Source: Erigeron canadensis
Taxonomy: Eukaryota > Streptophyta > Magnoliopsida > Asterales > Asteraceae
Assembly (NCBI RefSeq): GCF_010389155.1
Contig: NC_057761.1
Location: 17,920,501-17,984,500, forward strand
Direction: 5' to 3'
DNA: 64,000 nucleotides
Shown here: positions 22,168-32,370 of the stretch, piece by piece
How the letters are laid out: every line of letters starts with the position of its first letter
Position numbering within the stretch: position 1 is the first letter of the stretch
Position numbers and translations under genes: made by a program
Notes under the pieces: model-generated
What the model was told of the DNA's origin: nothing
The model's database searches: none
Seen by the model: the letters and a program-made list of their open reading frames with translations, nothing else

Positions 22168-22877
22168 TTGCGCATAGTTTAGTTTTGATATGGTACTTCT
22201 ATAGGTTTTTCACTTGTGATACTCTTGATGAGTTAGTTGTTCACCCTAAACTTAGTGCTAGTATAGGTGTCGATACTGCTACTCAAATTTCTTGTGAAAC
22301 CAAAGATGTGTCAGTTGAAGTTGATCTAATTTCTGAGACTACCCATGATGTGAAGTTGGATCCCAAGATTCCTGTTTTTTCAAAAATTTCAAAAGAATTT
22401 AAAACTAATCAACTTCCAGTGAAATTCTTCACAAAAGATGATTTTGATAAATTCATGGAGGGAGAATATGTTTTTGATTTAGAAACTAAGAAAAAGATTG
22501 AATCTATCAAAATCAAAGTTGAAACAAATGAGGAATCTCAAAACTCATTTTCCAAAGCTCCAACTTCATATTATTCAAAGAAACGAGTTATTTCCAAACT
22601 AGTCAAGACTGAACCAAAGACTATACCAAAGACCATCACAAAAATCAATAAGTTAAAACCAAAGTGTTCTACCCCGGATAAACATGTCAAAACCAAACAA
22701 GTTAAGACCATTACCAAAACAAAGTACACTAAAGTGAAACTTCCGAAAGACAATCCTAATGTTTCTTCATCTAACACTCAATCTAGCTCATTACCTAAGG
22801 TATCTAAGTCTTGCTCAGTTTCGCTAACTAGGGATACTTCAAATGGTGCAACTAGATATAAGGATAGATATGGTGGT
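22168..22877 (+). pseudogene. gag: Duplicated copy of E1 gag segment (10122-10832)
   Basis: 710 bases match 10122-10832 with only scattered differences, ending in the same GTGGT target word (22873-22877). An ORF (22185-23003) reads through it into the following LTR, giving a chimeric 272-codon frame whose last about 40 residues are LTR-derived; this is unlikely to be a real protein. The copy lacks the stop present near 10432, so here the gag frame is longer. Confidence 0.9.
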
Positions 22878-23220
22878 TGTAATAACACGATTTCTGCTCT
22901 GGATTCGATCTCAACAATGGCGGGTGTTAGTGTGTGTGTTCTTGGTGTGTTTAGTGTGTGTATTGAGAGAGAGTGTGTGTGTGTGTGTTTTGAGACGGAC
23001 TAAGGTGTGTGTATTATGAGAGTTGTTCTTAAAATAGTTATATGTACATGTATATATATATATGATGCCTAAGGAATGAGGAGTATTTACACTATAAGTC
23101 CTTACACATGCTAAACTTTATATTTAGCTCTTCATCCTTAGTTATCATATATCTATGATTTAACAACAAGCAAGTCCACAATCTTAATTACAACTTATCA
23201 CTATTTTTGTATTTCTAACA
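22878..23220 (-). repeat. Solo LTR of the E2 family
   Basis: A complete LTR (TGTAATAACACG...TTTCTAACA) with no internal region, flanked by GTGGT on both sides (22873-22877 and 23221-23225). The same target word precedes E2 at 10828-10832, so this marks the same insertion event in the duplicated copy, reduced by LTR-LTR recombination. Confidence 0.93.
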
Positions 23221-23779
23221 GTGGTTTTCTCACGATAAACCAAAGAAACAAGAAGTTTTCGCATCTACAGAAGACTCTAAAAAGATGAAAGCGTTCAAAA
23301 ACCCTCGTTCTAATCTTCTTAGTGTCAATTCAACAGGTGGAAAGAGCTTAATTAGTGATACTAAATGGGTAGCTAAGTCATTAGTACCTAAGTTCACTAA
23401 TGTTGAGAAAAAGAAGAAAAGGCGAAGGAGAAAAGCTGGTAGTAACAAGAAGAATGTTTCTTTTAGTTCAAACAATTCATCTTTTAAGTCCTATGTGTTA
23501 AACAATGTTAAACAATTCATCTTTTAAGTCCTCTGTGTGGTTGTAAACAATGTTAATTCATGTTCTTGTGTAATTGGTGTGAATGCTTGTAGACATGTGA
23601 CTTTTAATTCATGTGTGAATGTTCGTACTTTTTATCCAAATGTGCATATTGATGATGTGCTTGTTAATGCTTATGTTGATTCCAAAGCATGTTTGAATGC
23701 AATTCCTAAGTTATATACCCTGCCTGTGTTAACTAACCACAAAGGACCCGTCTTCAAGTGGGTACCTAAAGTCGGTTAA
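23221..23779 (+). pseudogene. gag: E1 gag C-terminal end, 3' side of the insertion
   Basis: Gag resumes at TTCTCACG and runs through a K/R-rich region (KKKKRRRRKAGSNKK) to the shared ending GPVFKWVPKVG with a TAA at 23777-23779. A short local repetition near 23490-23530 breaks it into two frames (23285-23527 and 23537-23779). The gag stop and the pol frame are arranged exactly as in E2 and E3. Confidence 0.87.
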
Positions 23780-23789
23780 AATTCTTTGA

Positions 23790-24554
23790 TTGCAGGAAAT
23801 AACCATCTGTGTTTGGATACTTGATTCCGGGTGTTCAAAACACAGGACTGGCAATAAAGCATTGCTCAAGAACTTTATCGAACGATTCATGGGAACTGTT
23901 CAATTTGGGAACAACAATTTCGCTCCTATCTTAGGTTATGGAGACATTGAACGCAATGGAATTGTCATTAAGAAAGTTCATTATGTTGAAGGATTAAGTC
24001 ATAACTTGTTCAGTGTTGGACAATTCTGTGACAACAATCTTCAAGTTCTTTTTCGACAATCTCTTTGCAAAGTCCAAACTCTAGATGGAGTTGATATTCT
24101 TTGTGGCGACCGTGATGATAACCTTTTTACCGTTAATCTCGATAATAACCAACCAACCGATAATATTTGTCTCATTGCAAAGGCTACGTCAAAGAATTCT
24201 TGGTTGTGGCATAGAAGGCTTTGTCATCTAAATTTTCTAACTATCAATACTTTGGTCAACAAGCATCTTGTTGAAGGCTTGCCAGACTATAAGTATGAGA
24301 GTGAGCATGTTTGTTCTTCTTGTGCTGTTGGGAAGATTAAACAAGCTTCTCATAAACCAAAGAAATCTCCAAATTCATTAGCACCTCTTCATTTGCTTCA
24401 CATGGATCTTTGTGGGCCAATGAAAGTACAAAGCCGAAATGGAAAGAAATACATCTTGGTTATTGTTGATGATTATTCAAGATATACTTGGGTCAAGTTT
24501 CTTGCATCCAAAGATGAAACAACTCAGATTTTGATTGATTTCATCACTTCTACC
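23790..24554 (+). pseudogene. pol: E1 protease and integrase, cut short
   Basis: The frame opens just after TGA and begins QEITICVWILDSGCSKH, so the protease DSG motif is intact here, unlike in E2 and E3. Then come the pre-integrase zinc region (HRRLCHLNF...CSSC) and the start of the integrase core (HMDLCGPM, VDDYSRYTWVKFL). The remaining core with its second D and its E is missing: after ITST the sequence switches to a patch of gag-derived DNA. About 650 bp present in E2 (around 15950-16590) have been replaced. Confidence 0.9.
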
Positions 24555-24632
24555 ATACTTAAAATGGTGCAACTAGATATAGGGATAGATATGGGTGGTT
24601 TCTCACGATAAACCAAAGAAACAAGAAGTTTC
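24555..24632 (+). other. Templated patch copying the empty E2 target site
   Basis: These about 78 bases join the gag sequence found just left of E2 (about 10787-10832) to that found right of the solo LTR (from 23226), with a single GTGGT between them. It is thus the pre-insertion site, pasted into integrase. The right junction lies in a shared CAAGAAGTTT microhomology with the linker that follows. Confidence 0.88.
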
Positions 24633-25960
24633 CTACTCCAACAAGTGATGAATTAGATATTCTTTTTGAAGAATTCTATAATACCAAACCGAATCATGAT
24701 GAAGAACCTCGAGTCATCGTTGAACCAATTCAGACAAATAATCCAATTCCTGACAACAATCATGAATCATCATCAAGTTCTTCTTAGGAAGGCGCTACAT
24801 CTTCTAGTAGTAGTTCTTCATCCCCTTCTAATGATTCTTCTTCACCACCTTCTCCTGATAATTCTTCTCAAGTGAATGTTCAAGAACAACCTATCCAATT
24901 TACTCAAACTACGAATCTGATAAACACTCCAAATGTGTATGTGCCACTTGACTTCGATCATCCATCCTATGAGGAAGCTGTTCTACCTAGCTATGATTCC
25001 ATCTCTCAACAAAACTCAGGTTTTAATGATGATGATGTTGATGTTCAATAACAAGATCCTCTTCCTCATGATCGCAAATGGTCACGTATGCTGAAAAATC
25101 ATCCTACTGATCAAATTATTGGAGATCCACAAGCCAGAGTAACTACTCGTACTTCAATAAACGAGTGTCTTGTTGCACTTTCTCTCAACAACATCGAACC
25201 CAAAACTGTATCTGAAGCTCTTCGTGATCCAGAGTGGGTTAAGGCAATGCAAGAAGAACTCGCTCAATTTGAAAGACTAAAAGTATGGACATTAGTTCCA
25301 AATCCGAGAAAAGATGAACCAATCGGAACAAAGTGGATTTTCAAGAACAAAAAGGATGAAAATGGAGTGGTAGTAAGGAACAAAGCTCGACTCGTTGCAA
25401 AGGGTTATTACCAACAACCTGGTGTTGACTTCGACGAAACTTTTGCTCCAGTTGCAAGAATGGAGGCCATTCGGATTTTCTTAGCTTATGTCACATTCCG
25501 AAACTTCACTGTGTTTCAAATGGATGTGAAGACAGCTTTCTTGAATGGTGAACTCAAAGAAGAAGTTTACGTTGAACAACCAGAAGGTTTTGTTGATCCT
25601 AAAAGACCAAATCATGTCTACAGGTTAGACAAGGCTCTCTACGGTCTTAAGCAAGCACCTCGTGCATGGTATGATTCCTTAACTACTTTCTTGATAAGAG
25701 GTGGCTTTACCAAAGGCACAATTGACCCTACCCTGTTCATTCGTAAACAAGGTAAACATGTTCTTCTTGTCCAAATATATGTTGATGACATTATCTTTGG
25801 GTCAACCAGTCAAACATTTTGCCGAAACTTTTCATCTCTAATGGTAAAACATTTTGAAATGAGTATGATTGGGGAAATGAACTACTTTTTAGGTCTTCAA
25901 ATCAAACAATTACCAACTGGTATTTTTATATCACAAGGTAAATACATAAATGATATTTGA
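24633..25960 (+). pseudogene. pol: E1 linker and reverse transcriptase
   Basis: The Ser-rich linker (24633-25060) has stops such as TAG near 24786 and TAA near 25048. From 25088 a 290-codon frame holds [35 protein letters not shown] and catalytic YVDD are all intact, and the residues are closer to consensus than in E2 ([11 protein letters not shown]). The frame is broken after KYINDI by a TGA at 25958-25960. Confidence 0.9.
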
Positions 25961-26724
25961 AAAAGTTTGATATGACTTCATGTTCTTCAATTTCTACTCC
26001 AATGGCTGCTCGAACAAACATAAATGCTGATAAAAATGGGAAACCGTTTGACCAAATGAGATATAGAAGCGTGATTGGTTCATTGTTGTAACTTACAGCA
26101 TCTCGGCCAGATATAATGTTTGCAACATGTATGTGTGCTAGGTATCAAGCTGCTCTAACTGGTTTACATTTTCAAGCTGTGAAATGAATATTTCGTTATC
26201 TGAAGGGTACACCCAATTTAGGTCTTTGGTATCCAAGGGATATTGGATTCAATCTAACTGCCTATTCAGATGCAGATCATGCAGGTTATAAGCTTGATCG
26301 CAAGAGCACTTCCGGTACTTTACAATTTTTAGGTGATAAAATTGTGAGTTGGTCTTCCAAGAAACAGAATTGTGTGTCACTATCAACAGCTGAAGCTGAA
26401 TATGTGGCTGAAGCTAGTTGTTGTGCTCAAGTGTTATGGATGAAGACGCAACTAACTGATTATGGTCTGAAATATGATCATATCCCTATATATTGTGATT
26501 CTCAGAGTGCCATTGCTATTGCAGTCAACTCAGTAAACCACTCTCGATCAAAGCATATTGATGTGAGATATCATTTTCTCAAAGATCATATTGAGAAAGG
26601 TGACATCGAGCTCTACTTTGTGGGCACTGACTATCAGCTTGCAGATTTGTTCACCAAACCATTGGACGAAAAGAGGTTTAACTTTCTTATCTCCAAGCTT
26701 GGCATGTTAAATCTTGAACCTTAA
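25961..26724 (+). pseudogene. pol: E1 RT end and RNase H
   Basis: Stops occur near 26088 and 26186. From 26344 the last 126 codons are open and include [23 protein letters not shown] and the standard ending [16 protein letters not shown]...LNLEP, terminated by TAA at 26722-26724. This ending is complete, unlike in E2. Confidence 0.9.
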
Positions 26725-29572
26725 CTTATTTTGTTCTTAATACATTCTTAAAAACAAAATACAAAATTTGAAAAGACAAAATCAAAGACAAAAATATAAA
26801 ATTTTGAAAAACAATAACAAAAAGATTTTCTTTATTTTTTTCTTTCTTTTCTTTAAAGATGGTTTACATATACTTTGTATGTAACCCGTGCTTCAATGAT
26901 TTATTTATATCAAAATGGCTTATACATGCTCTGTGTATAACCCGTGCTAATAGTTTATTTATTTCCAAAAGAGGCTTTCATGATTTCTTTTGAAGACCCT
27001 GGGCAAAAATTATTTTTCCCGCCAAAATAATTTATTACTCTCTATTGTTAAACAAATTTTTTTCCAAAACTCTTAATCGTTGATATGAGAAGCGAAGGAT
27101 AGAACGCCTTTGCGTACTCCCTAGTTGTCTCATCTTGAACAATTGATTGAGTTAAAAAAAATTTTAAAAAGTGTTTATTTGCATCCAAATTGTTGATGTA
27201 AGATGCAAATGATCGAACGCCTTTGTGTACTCCCTAGCAGTCTTACTATGAACATTGTTGTTGAAGCAAAACTTTGTGTTTCTTAAAATCTTGTTCACGT
27301 TAGACTCTCAAATTTTTCTGTATATATCACAACAAAGATTGTACTCTTTTTGATTTCACAAAAACAAATTTTTGCTCTACCTTTCTATGAAAAATAGTTT
27401 GATCTACCTTTGCATAGATTAAGGGGGAGTTTGTGATTTCAAAACTTTCAAAACTTCAAATGTATTTTTAAATCTTTTCATACACACGTTTGATGATTTT
27501 CAAAAGACTTTTCATCAATTGAAGTTCGGTGATTAGTTTGCACTTGAGCAATTCGTTCACTCCATGAACTTCATCATCGCCGATGAGTTCTAACCCCGGA
27601 GTATTCAATTCTTTCATTAGATAGTAAGGGTATTTTGAGTGAAGATGGTTTCGTGCAAATAGGATGGAGGGAGTAAAGTCGAAAAGTGAGAGGTTACAGT
27701 GATATGTTGTGAGAAAAGGGTTAAAAGAAATGATACCCTTCTCTAAATTCTCAAATCGTCGGGTAAAACAAATTTGTATCGGATGTCATTTGTTGATATC
27801 TTGATAAAGCCTTCACGGACCCAGTGAAGCAATACAAATCTTTACCTAACCACTCAAGTGTTTCTTAACAAATACTTGTTTCATTTCTCACAGAGATTTT
27901 CACATTTCTATTGACTCTTCATTTGGAAGATGTTGATATTGAATAAGGGCGACACTCTGCTCCAGTCCCCACCTTCATTTGATCTCATTGTGTCTAGAGC
28001 TATCTTGTTTGATCATTCATTTGATCATTATCCATTTCTTTAGGACACATTCAAGTCATATCTTTGTGATATTATTGCTTATCTTTGTGATATAGCCGGA
28101 ACATTTGTAGTGATATCTTTTGATATTCTACAATGATCAATTGGAAATCCTACCAATGCTAACATTTTTTTTTTCAACATTGATCGTAGGTCTCATAATT
28201 ACATTTATGTAATTATTGAGTGAACGAGAAGTCTAACTGTGACCTCGAATTTTACCTAAAAGTCTTTAAGGATAATAGATTGTGGTTATCGAACGCTTCG
28301 GCTGTACTAACCATGATTTATATTCTTTAGAGAACTCTAGGGGTTGAAAAGCCGCAGACCGAACTATGTTAGAACATTGCTTTGTGCATGTCTCAATGAT
28401 ACATAGGAAATCCGGAAAATCTTATACATTTCTATCGGTCATTTCATTAATCCTTTTGATTTTTGAATATGTTAACGGATCATTCTTATCCGGTTTTCAT
28501 TTCTCATCTCACAAACACAAAAACCACCAACACCATTCTATAACATTTGTATATTGATATTTCTCCATATATATCTAGTCTTAGTTTGTCATATTTCTTG
28601 TGACATTTTCTCAATCAATGTTTGCATAATGACATTGGTTCCCCAATTATGATAGATTAATTGGGGAAGAAATAAGATAGCAAGGAGAAAAGGTTGTATT
28701 GATTGGGTGTATGGAGGTTGAAAATGGAGTTGAGAGAAAATAATTAGAGTGAATTGGAATGATTACTTTTAAATCTAGTTTCTTATCTAGTTTCTTCAGA
28801 TTAACTTGTCAAAGATTTACAAAACATTTCCGTCAATTGAGCTCAGATTCTCACTAGATTTTAGTTGTTTGAGTTCTTGATTTTGAAAAAGGAGGAAATC
28901 TACATTGATTACAAAGATAAGAATGAGACCAAAGATGAAAGGATATTATCTCAAGATGGAACAAATGTTCAAAAATGCTCCAAAATATTTACATGGATTG
29001 AGGGGGAGCATGATCACTTCATAAGAGACTTATCCAAACTTCATTCAAAAGTTTACTCTCCAAAGTGTTCAAGTTATTGTGACAAAGATCAAAGCTACAA
29101 AAAGTTAAAAGATTGATTGGAATATTCTAGACATAGAAGTAAAGCTTCAAAAGAAGTCTTCATCAACATATTCCACTCAAGATCTTCAAGTCATACATTT
29201 ATACTCGTTCAAGAAGCTCCAATGCATATATCAAGGGGGAGAGTACAAATTCATGACACTTCAAGAATTGAAGATTGAAGAATCAAAGACAAGTTCATAC
29301 CTTCCGCACCTCAAAAAGACAACTCTGATTCATGATTCAACAATCTTCAAAGACTCAAGACACACACACACTCTTTATTCTCTGATCAAAAAGAACATTG
29401 AGAATCATCTCATGATTTAACTTCAAGAAGTCCAAGACCAAGATTGAATCAAGTTATCCAAATACTTGTTTCAACAAACCAATTGTCTTCACCACCAGGC
29501 TCATCAATTTCATTCCTACAAGACAAGATAACACGTACTTCATTCATTACAATATATCACTAAGGGAGAGAA
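26725..29572 (+). other. E1 long 3' non-coding region with repeated purine tracts
   Basis: Homologous to the E2 and E3 3' regions. Purine tracts AAGGGGGAG, GAGGGGGAG, AAGGGGGAGAG and AAGGGAGAGAA lie at 27421, 29001, 29233 and 29562; the last one abuts the LTR and is the working polypurine tract. Two hairpins follow pol (26861-26886 and 26918-26944). Short sense (28366-28557) and antisense (27477-27617) ORFs are related to those in E2 and E3. An 83-codon ORF at 28865-29116 has no recognised match. Confidence 0.75.
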
Positions 29573-29824
29573 TGTTAGTAATTCAAAATAGTGATAAATT
29601 GTAATTTAAGATTAGTGGACATACTTATTGTTAAGTCATAGATAAATGATTTCTAAGGTTGAGGGACTAGATGTGATAATTAGCATAAATGTATAGTTAG
29701 CCTATAAATAACCCCTCACACCTTAGAAATCATAACAACTTTAAGCCTTTTTTTCCCATTCCATTTTTCATTCCTGTAAATTTACACACACTTAATCCCA
29801 ATCTTTCCTCTCTCTCTCTCTGGA
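29573..29824 (+). repeat. 3' LTR of E1, truncated
   Basis: It matches 5952-6204 closely, then departs after the CT microsatellite at about 29822, losing roughly the last 80 bp. No target duplication can therefore be read for E1. Confidence 0.88.
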
Positions 29825-29883
29825 AACTTTTCATTAGGAAATAAAATCTATTAAATGCAATCATAAAAGGTGCGTTTAATATT

Positions 29884-31440
29884 TCTCTCTATATAATTAA
29901 TAGAAAATATGTTTTTGATTATATGACAATTATGTTAATTTGACACTTAGGATTTTTGCTTAGGTGTCATTTTATCCTAATTTTTTTTTATTTGTTTCCC
30001 TTTTTTGTAACATTTTTTAGTTTAATATATGTTATGTGTGTTGTCATGTTGTAATTATCTATTAACTATTAATTACTTATAAATAAAATAAAATCTCAAC
30101 CATTTATTTAGATTAAAACTTTTTAATTATATAATTAAAAGAAGATATTTTGCTCTTAATTGACATGTAGAGTTAATTGTTACATTAAATTTTTTGATTT
30201 TTTGTTTTCTTTTATCATTTTATCACAATATTTATTTTATTCTCATATTATGTGTATGGTAATATCATGCTCATTAGTCTAAGTCGAAAGTCAATTAGTT
30301 AAAGATTTTATCAATCAATATCAATATAAAATCTTAAAAAACTATTTCATATAAACTTATTTTCACGTTATAAAAAGAAATGTGATTTTTTTTTTCACAT
30401 CAATTCATCAATATTTAGTTCAACTTATAGTATATAACTTATAATAAAATAACTTAACTATTTTGTCTTCTAAGTTTTACCTCTTGCTTTATTGTTATTT
30501 AACAAGATTTTTTCTATTGATTTTGTTTTTTTTTTAACGGCCAATTCAATTAATTATGCATATTTTATAAAATTGAAATATTATATTTAGAACTTTTGAT
30601 TTATTCACAAACTCACTCAACTATCGTCATTCTTGCAAGAGTTAAAAAAAAAAAGAAATCAAAATCTTGGTAAAAAATGATGTCGTTGTCAATTATACAA
30701 CTAAAGTTATTTTTTCTTGTTAGAAATCCAAAAATAGTGATACATTATAATTTAAGTTATGGACATACTTGTTGTTAAGTCATGAGTTGATGATTTCTAA
30801 GGTTGAGGGGCTAATAGTGTTAATTAGCATAGTTGGATAGTTTAGACTACAAATAGCCCTCAATTCCTTAGAAATCATAACCTTTGCATAACTTTTGCAT
30901 AACAATTACACCTGAATAACACTCTTGATCCCAATTCTCTCTCAACACACACACACAAACACCAAGAACACACACACTAACCAAACATCATTGTTGATGT
31001 GAATTCGGTTGATAAAATTGTGGTGATTACATTTCTTTTATAAAGTATTAACAAATTTTTAATTTGTATAATTACTTTAATGGTTTTATTAAATTTATTA
31101 CTTTTTTGATTAGGTATTTCTTTAATAATGAATTTTCATTTACTCGTATCATTTCTTTATATATAACTTAATTATGTGACATTCTTTTTCTTTTGCCATG
31201 TAAGATTTTTACTAGTGTTTGTTGTAAAAACAAATTCTTTTTAACTTATATATGTAGTTGTACGTGTAATATAAAATTCAAAAATATTTATTATCATTCT
31301 ACTGTAATATTTTCTAATAGATTTATTATATTATAGTTTTTAATGATCTACAAGTATTAAAAAACATATATTATCTACTAATTATAATATATCCACTTAA
31401 TTATTATAATGTTAGCGTCCAACGGACGGGTCTAATCTAG
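29884..31440 (+). mobile_element. Non-autonomous Helitron-like element
   Basis: The left end TCTCTCTATATAATTAATAG and the nearby CTTAGGTGTCA word resemble plant Helitron starts. The right end has a short hairpin CGTCC-AAC-GGACG (31416-31428) followed by TCTAATCTAG and then T, which is the hairpin plus CTAG-T ending of Helitrons. There are no terminal inverted repeats and no coding sequence for Rep/helicase. A solo LTR is nested inside. The 5' edge may be off by a few bases. Confidence 0.62.
30718..31031 (+). repeat. Solo LTR of a Sirevirus-like element
   Basis: It starts TGTTAGAAATCC, ends GGTGATTACA and is flanked by the 5-bp duplication TTTCT (30713-30717 and 31032-31036). The body aligns with the E1 and E2 LTRs (GATTTCTAAGGTTGAGG, CTTAGAAATCATAAC) but is more diverged. 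No internal sequence remains. Confidence 0.88.
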
Positions 31441-32159
31441 TCTATAGGCCTTTATAAAACATATTTACCTCTCCTATTTTAAGAAATTCAGCACTTTTTT
31501 ATACCTAAAATACTCTTATTTTTTAATCCTAGTCCCCGATACACCTAATTTATACTTTTATACTATTTAATAAATAAAACAACCCTCTTTTTAAAAGTTA
31601 TGGAGGATTTATTTAAAATACCATTAATGATTAAATTACAATATCATTTATTTATCTAAAATATCTCCATTAACCTATTACATCAATTACCTTTACATCA
31701 ATGATCTACACCACTAGACGCTGGCTCCACCACTAACAGTCGCCCCGACCACCACCCCATTTCCGCCACAACCACTAGCACATTGCGCAGGTACCATACT
31801 AGTTTTTTTTATAAGAAACTTATCATTCTTTTTAAAACTTTAAGCACTTTTTAAATTCTAAAATATCCTTTTCTTTTTATTCACTTCTTTTTCATTAAAT
31901 TTATTCCTAAATATTATATGAAGTTGCGAGAACTAATTTTATAAATTAAATTGTCAATCGATGCCGCCGCCACCACCAATTTCAACCATCACCACCGCGT
32001 CGCCGCCATCGCCGTCACCCATCGTCTTCATCATTACATTACTACCGCAACCACTACCATCAACATTACACGATCGTATTGTAGGGGTGTCCTTGTAGTC
32101 AAGATTTTAATTCAAGACTTCTTTTTAAACTATTTTTATGATACTTTTTTTTAATGACG
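31441..32159. other. Unassigned AT-rich DNA with CCACC-rich patches
   Basis: Nothing recognisable. Two stretches (about 31700-31790 and 31960-32060) are rich in CCACCA/CCGCC words, giving a His-rich 67-codon ORF at 31951-32154 that looks like low-complexity DNA rather than a gene. Confidence 0.5.
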
Positions 32160-32370
32160 GGTGGAAAGGTCGTTCAATCGAGCTGAGCAGTGACATCCAA
32201 ACAGGCAGTATGCTCAGGGTTCGAGGCACCTTGCACCGCTGGTACCCCTAAAAAATAGCTCATTTTATGCTAAAGAGGTAAATGCCCAAGGTCAATGGGG
32301 AATACAAGGTTCGATCCATGAACTATCCAAGCCAACATCTTGGACTTAAAGATAAGAAAGTCGTTAACAA
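32160..32370 (+). mobile_element. Possible SINE or tRNA-like fragment
   Basis: Contains GAGCTGAGCAGTGACATC followed about 35 bases later by GGGTTCGAGGC, a plausible box A / box B pair, and a second GGTTCGATCC at about 32311. I could not find a convincing flanking duplication, so this is tentative. Confidence 0.3.

Larger units (their letters stand above)
5952..29824 (+). mobile_element. Sirevirus-like Ty1/copia element E1, interrupted by E2 and a solo LTR
   Basis: E1 runs from a 5' LTR (5952) through a tRNA-iMet primer site, a long hairpin-rich leader, a very long gag, protease, integrase, RT, RNase H and a non-coding region of about 2.8 kb to a truncated 3' LTR (to about 29822). Sirevirus traits are the iMet primer site, the oversized gag with a zinc knuckle and coiled coils, the SGCSKH-type protease motif and several purine tracts before the 3' LTR. 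Gag is split by E2. The two E1 LTRs differ at about seven positions plus one small indel in 250 bp, so it is of moderate age. Every coding domain has stops, frameshifts or patches. Confidence 0.88.

Noticed and set aside
22185..23003. 272-codon ORF as a new fusion protein
   Set aside because: The end is read from a solo LTR (GT repeat giving Cys/Val-rich residues); the join is an accident of the insertion.
28865..29116. 83-codon ORF in the E1 3' region
   Set aside because: Not preserved at similar length in E2 or E3 and without recognisable motifs.
31951..32154. His-rich 67-codon ORF
   Set aside because: Low-complexity CCACC/CATCAC DNA gives His-rich frames without being coding.
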